A stretch of 5,867 nucleotides of DNA from Actinomycetota bacterium (GTDB taxonomy: Bacteria; Actinomycetota; Actinomycetes; S36-B12): contig JAQCBM010000127.1 of NCBI GenBank assembly GCA_027729865.1, positions 1 through 5,867 of the forward strand. The letters run 5' to 3'. The position numbers and the translations under genes were made by a program. Of this stretch, positions 5,600 through 5,867 are shown piece after piece (position 1 is the stretch's first letter; each line of letters opens with the position of its first letter). The notes beneath the pieces were generated by a model. The model had not been told where the DNA came from and ran no database searches. It saw only the letters and a program-made list of their open reading frames with translations.

Positions 5600-5867
5600 T
5601 CAAGCCCCGACCCTGTCGGGCATTGCCACATAGACCCATATACCGAGCAGGATCGCCACCATGTAAAGGGCATAAGAGACTCTCATCGGAGTCTTGTAAT
5701 TTCGGAATTGCAAAATTTTTGGAACGAAACCATTCGCGCGAAGCGCAATGAAGATACCGAGAAGAACAGCTGCGGATCCGATAAAGATGTGCGTCAAAAG
5801 TACTATTTCGAAGAGACTTATTCCTGCTTCTGAGTCTTCTTCATCTGGATTAAAAAGCCTTAAAACC
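5600..5867 (-). CDS. Membrane protein of unknown function, C-terminal part (truncated by window edge)
   Basis: The minus-strand frame is open from the window end to TGA at 5602-5600, giving 88 visible residues. An acidic stretch (NPDEEDSEAG, 6-15) precedes a hydrophobic helix at about 17-43 (containing LLTHIFIGSAAVLLGIFIAL). A basic loop, NGFVPKILQFRNYKTPMR (45-62), follows, then a second helix at about 64-82 (YALYMVAILLGIWVYV) and a short tail. The only start codon inside the window, TTG at 5797, would begin within the first helix, so the true start is probably outside. The pattern of two closely spaced helices with a lone His at the head of one and a basic NYK-x-x-MR turn recalls small multi-helix membrane proteins such as the DUF420 type, but I cannot assign a family. 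Codons are AT-richer than those to the left, consistent with a different origin. Confidence 0.6.
   Translation of the reverse strand, partial: VLRLFNPDEEDSEAGISLFEIVLLTHIFIGSAAVLLGIFIALRANGFVPKILQFRNYKTPMRVSYALYMVAILLGIWVYVAMPDRVGA

Larger units (their letters stand above)
5405..5867. mobile_element. Putative end of an integrated element or foreign DNA (lower GC)
   Basis: From the tRNA break onward the base composition changes. I count about 44% GC for 5421-5867, with one stretch (5461-5520) near 32%, against about 60% or more to the left. The first 195 bases contain no gene that I can support, only an imperfect dyad, and then a partial membrane-protein gene reads toward the junction. No integrase, relaxase or phage gene is visible, so the mobile nature is inferred from the tRNA scar and the composition step. 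A misjoined contig would look similar. Confidence 0.45.

Noticed and set aside
5606..5620. Hairpin CCCGAC-CCT-GTCGGG as terminator of the minus-strand membrane-protein gene
   Set aside because: It lies inside that gene's final codons, has a 3-base loop, and no T-run follows on the minus strand.
5519..5833. Plus-strand open frame of 104 codons in the lower-GC region
   Set aside because: It is antisense to the minus-strand membrane-protein frame, which has far more protein-like hydrophobic patterning; the plus-strand product has no recognisable motif or ribosome-binding site.

Overview
The window looks like a piece of a high-GC bacterial chromosome, most likely an actinomycete relative. The evidence is the coding composition (roughly 60% GC or more up to about position 5400), GTG starts, tightly overlapping genes, and two -10-like boxes placed so close to an ATG that the transcripts would be leaderless. 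No rRNA or lineage-specific marker is present, so the phylum is an inference.

Positions 55-3060 form one plus-strand operon with almost no spacers. It encodes a small DUF167/YggU-family protein, kynureninase (kynU), tryptophan 2,3-dioxygenase (kynA, 4-base overlap with kynU) and a class I glutamine amidotransferase-like protein (1-base overlap with kynA). The two kyn enzymes belong to oxidative tryptophan breakdown: tryptophan to N-formylkynurenine, then, after deformylation, kynurenine to anthranilate plus alanine. No formamidase for the middle step is visible here. A TetR-family regulator follows at 3072 with its own apparent leaderless promoter; it is a plausible but unproven local regulator.

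Positions 3744-5010 hold a second two-gene unit: a phosphoribosyltransferase-fold protein and an alpha/beta hydrolase of the dienelactone-hydrolase type, a pairing seen in other bacteria. Next comes a decayed remnant of a small membrane protein resembling DUF6069 (5059-5313), which lacks its N-terminal half and has an in-frame TGA.

The most unusual part is the right end. On the minus strand, a perfect terminator hairpin with a T-tract (5329-5353) lies just downstream of the 3' half of a tRNA-Asn(GTT) gene (5357-5404). tRNA identity stops inside the 5' strand of the anticodon stem, and the 5' half of the tRNA is absent. Beyond that point GC falls to about 44% (hand count for 5421-5867), and the only recognisable gene is a minus-strand partial membrane protein that runs off the window. 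This is the layout expected at one end of an element integrated into a tRNA gene; an assembly chimera is the main alternative. No integrase is visible, so the mobile-element reading remains an inference.
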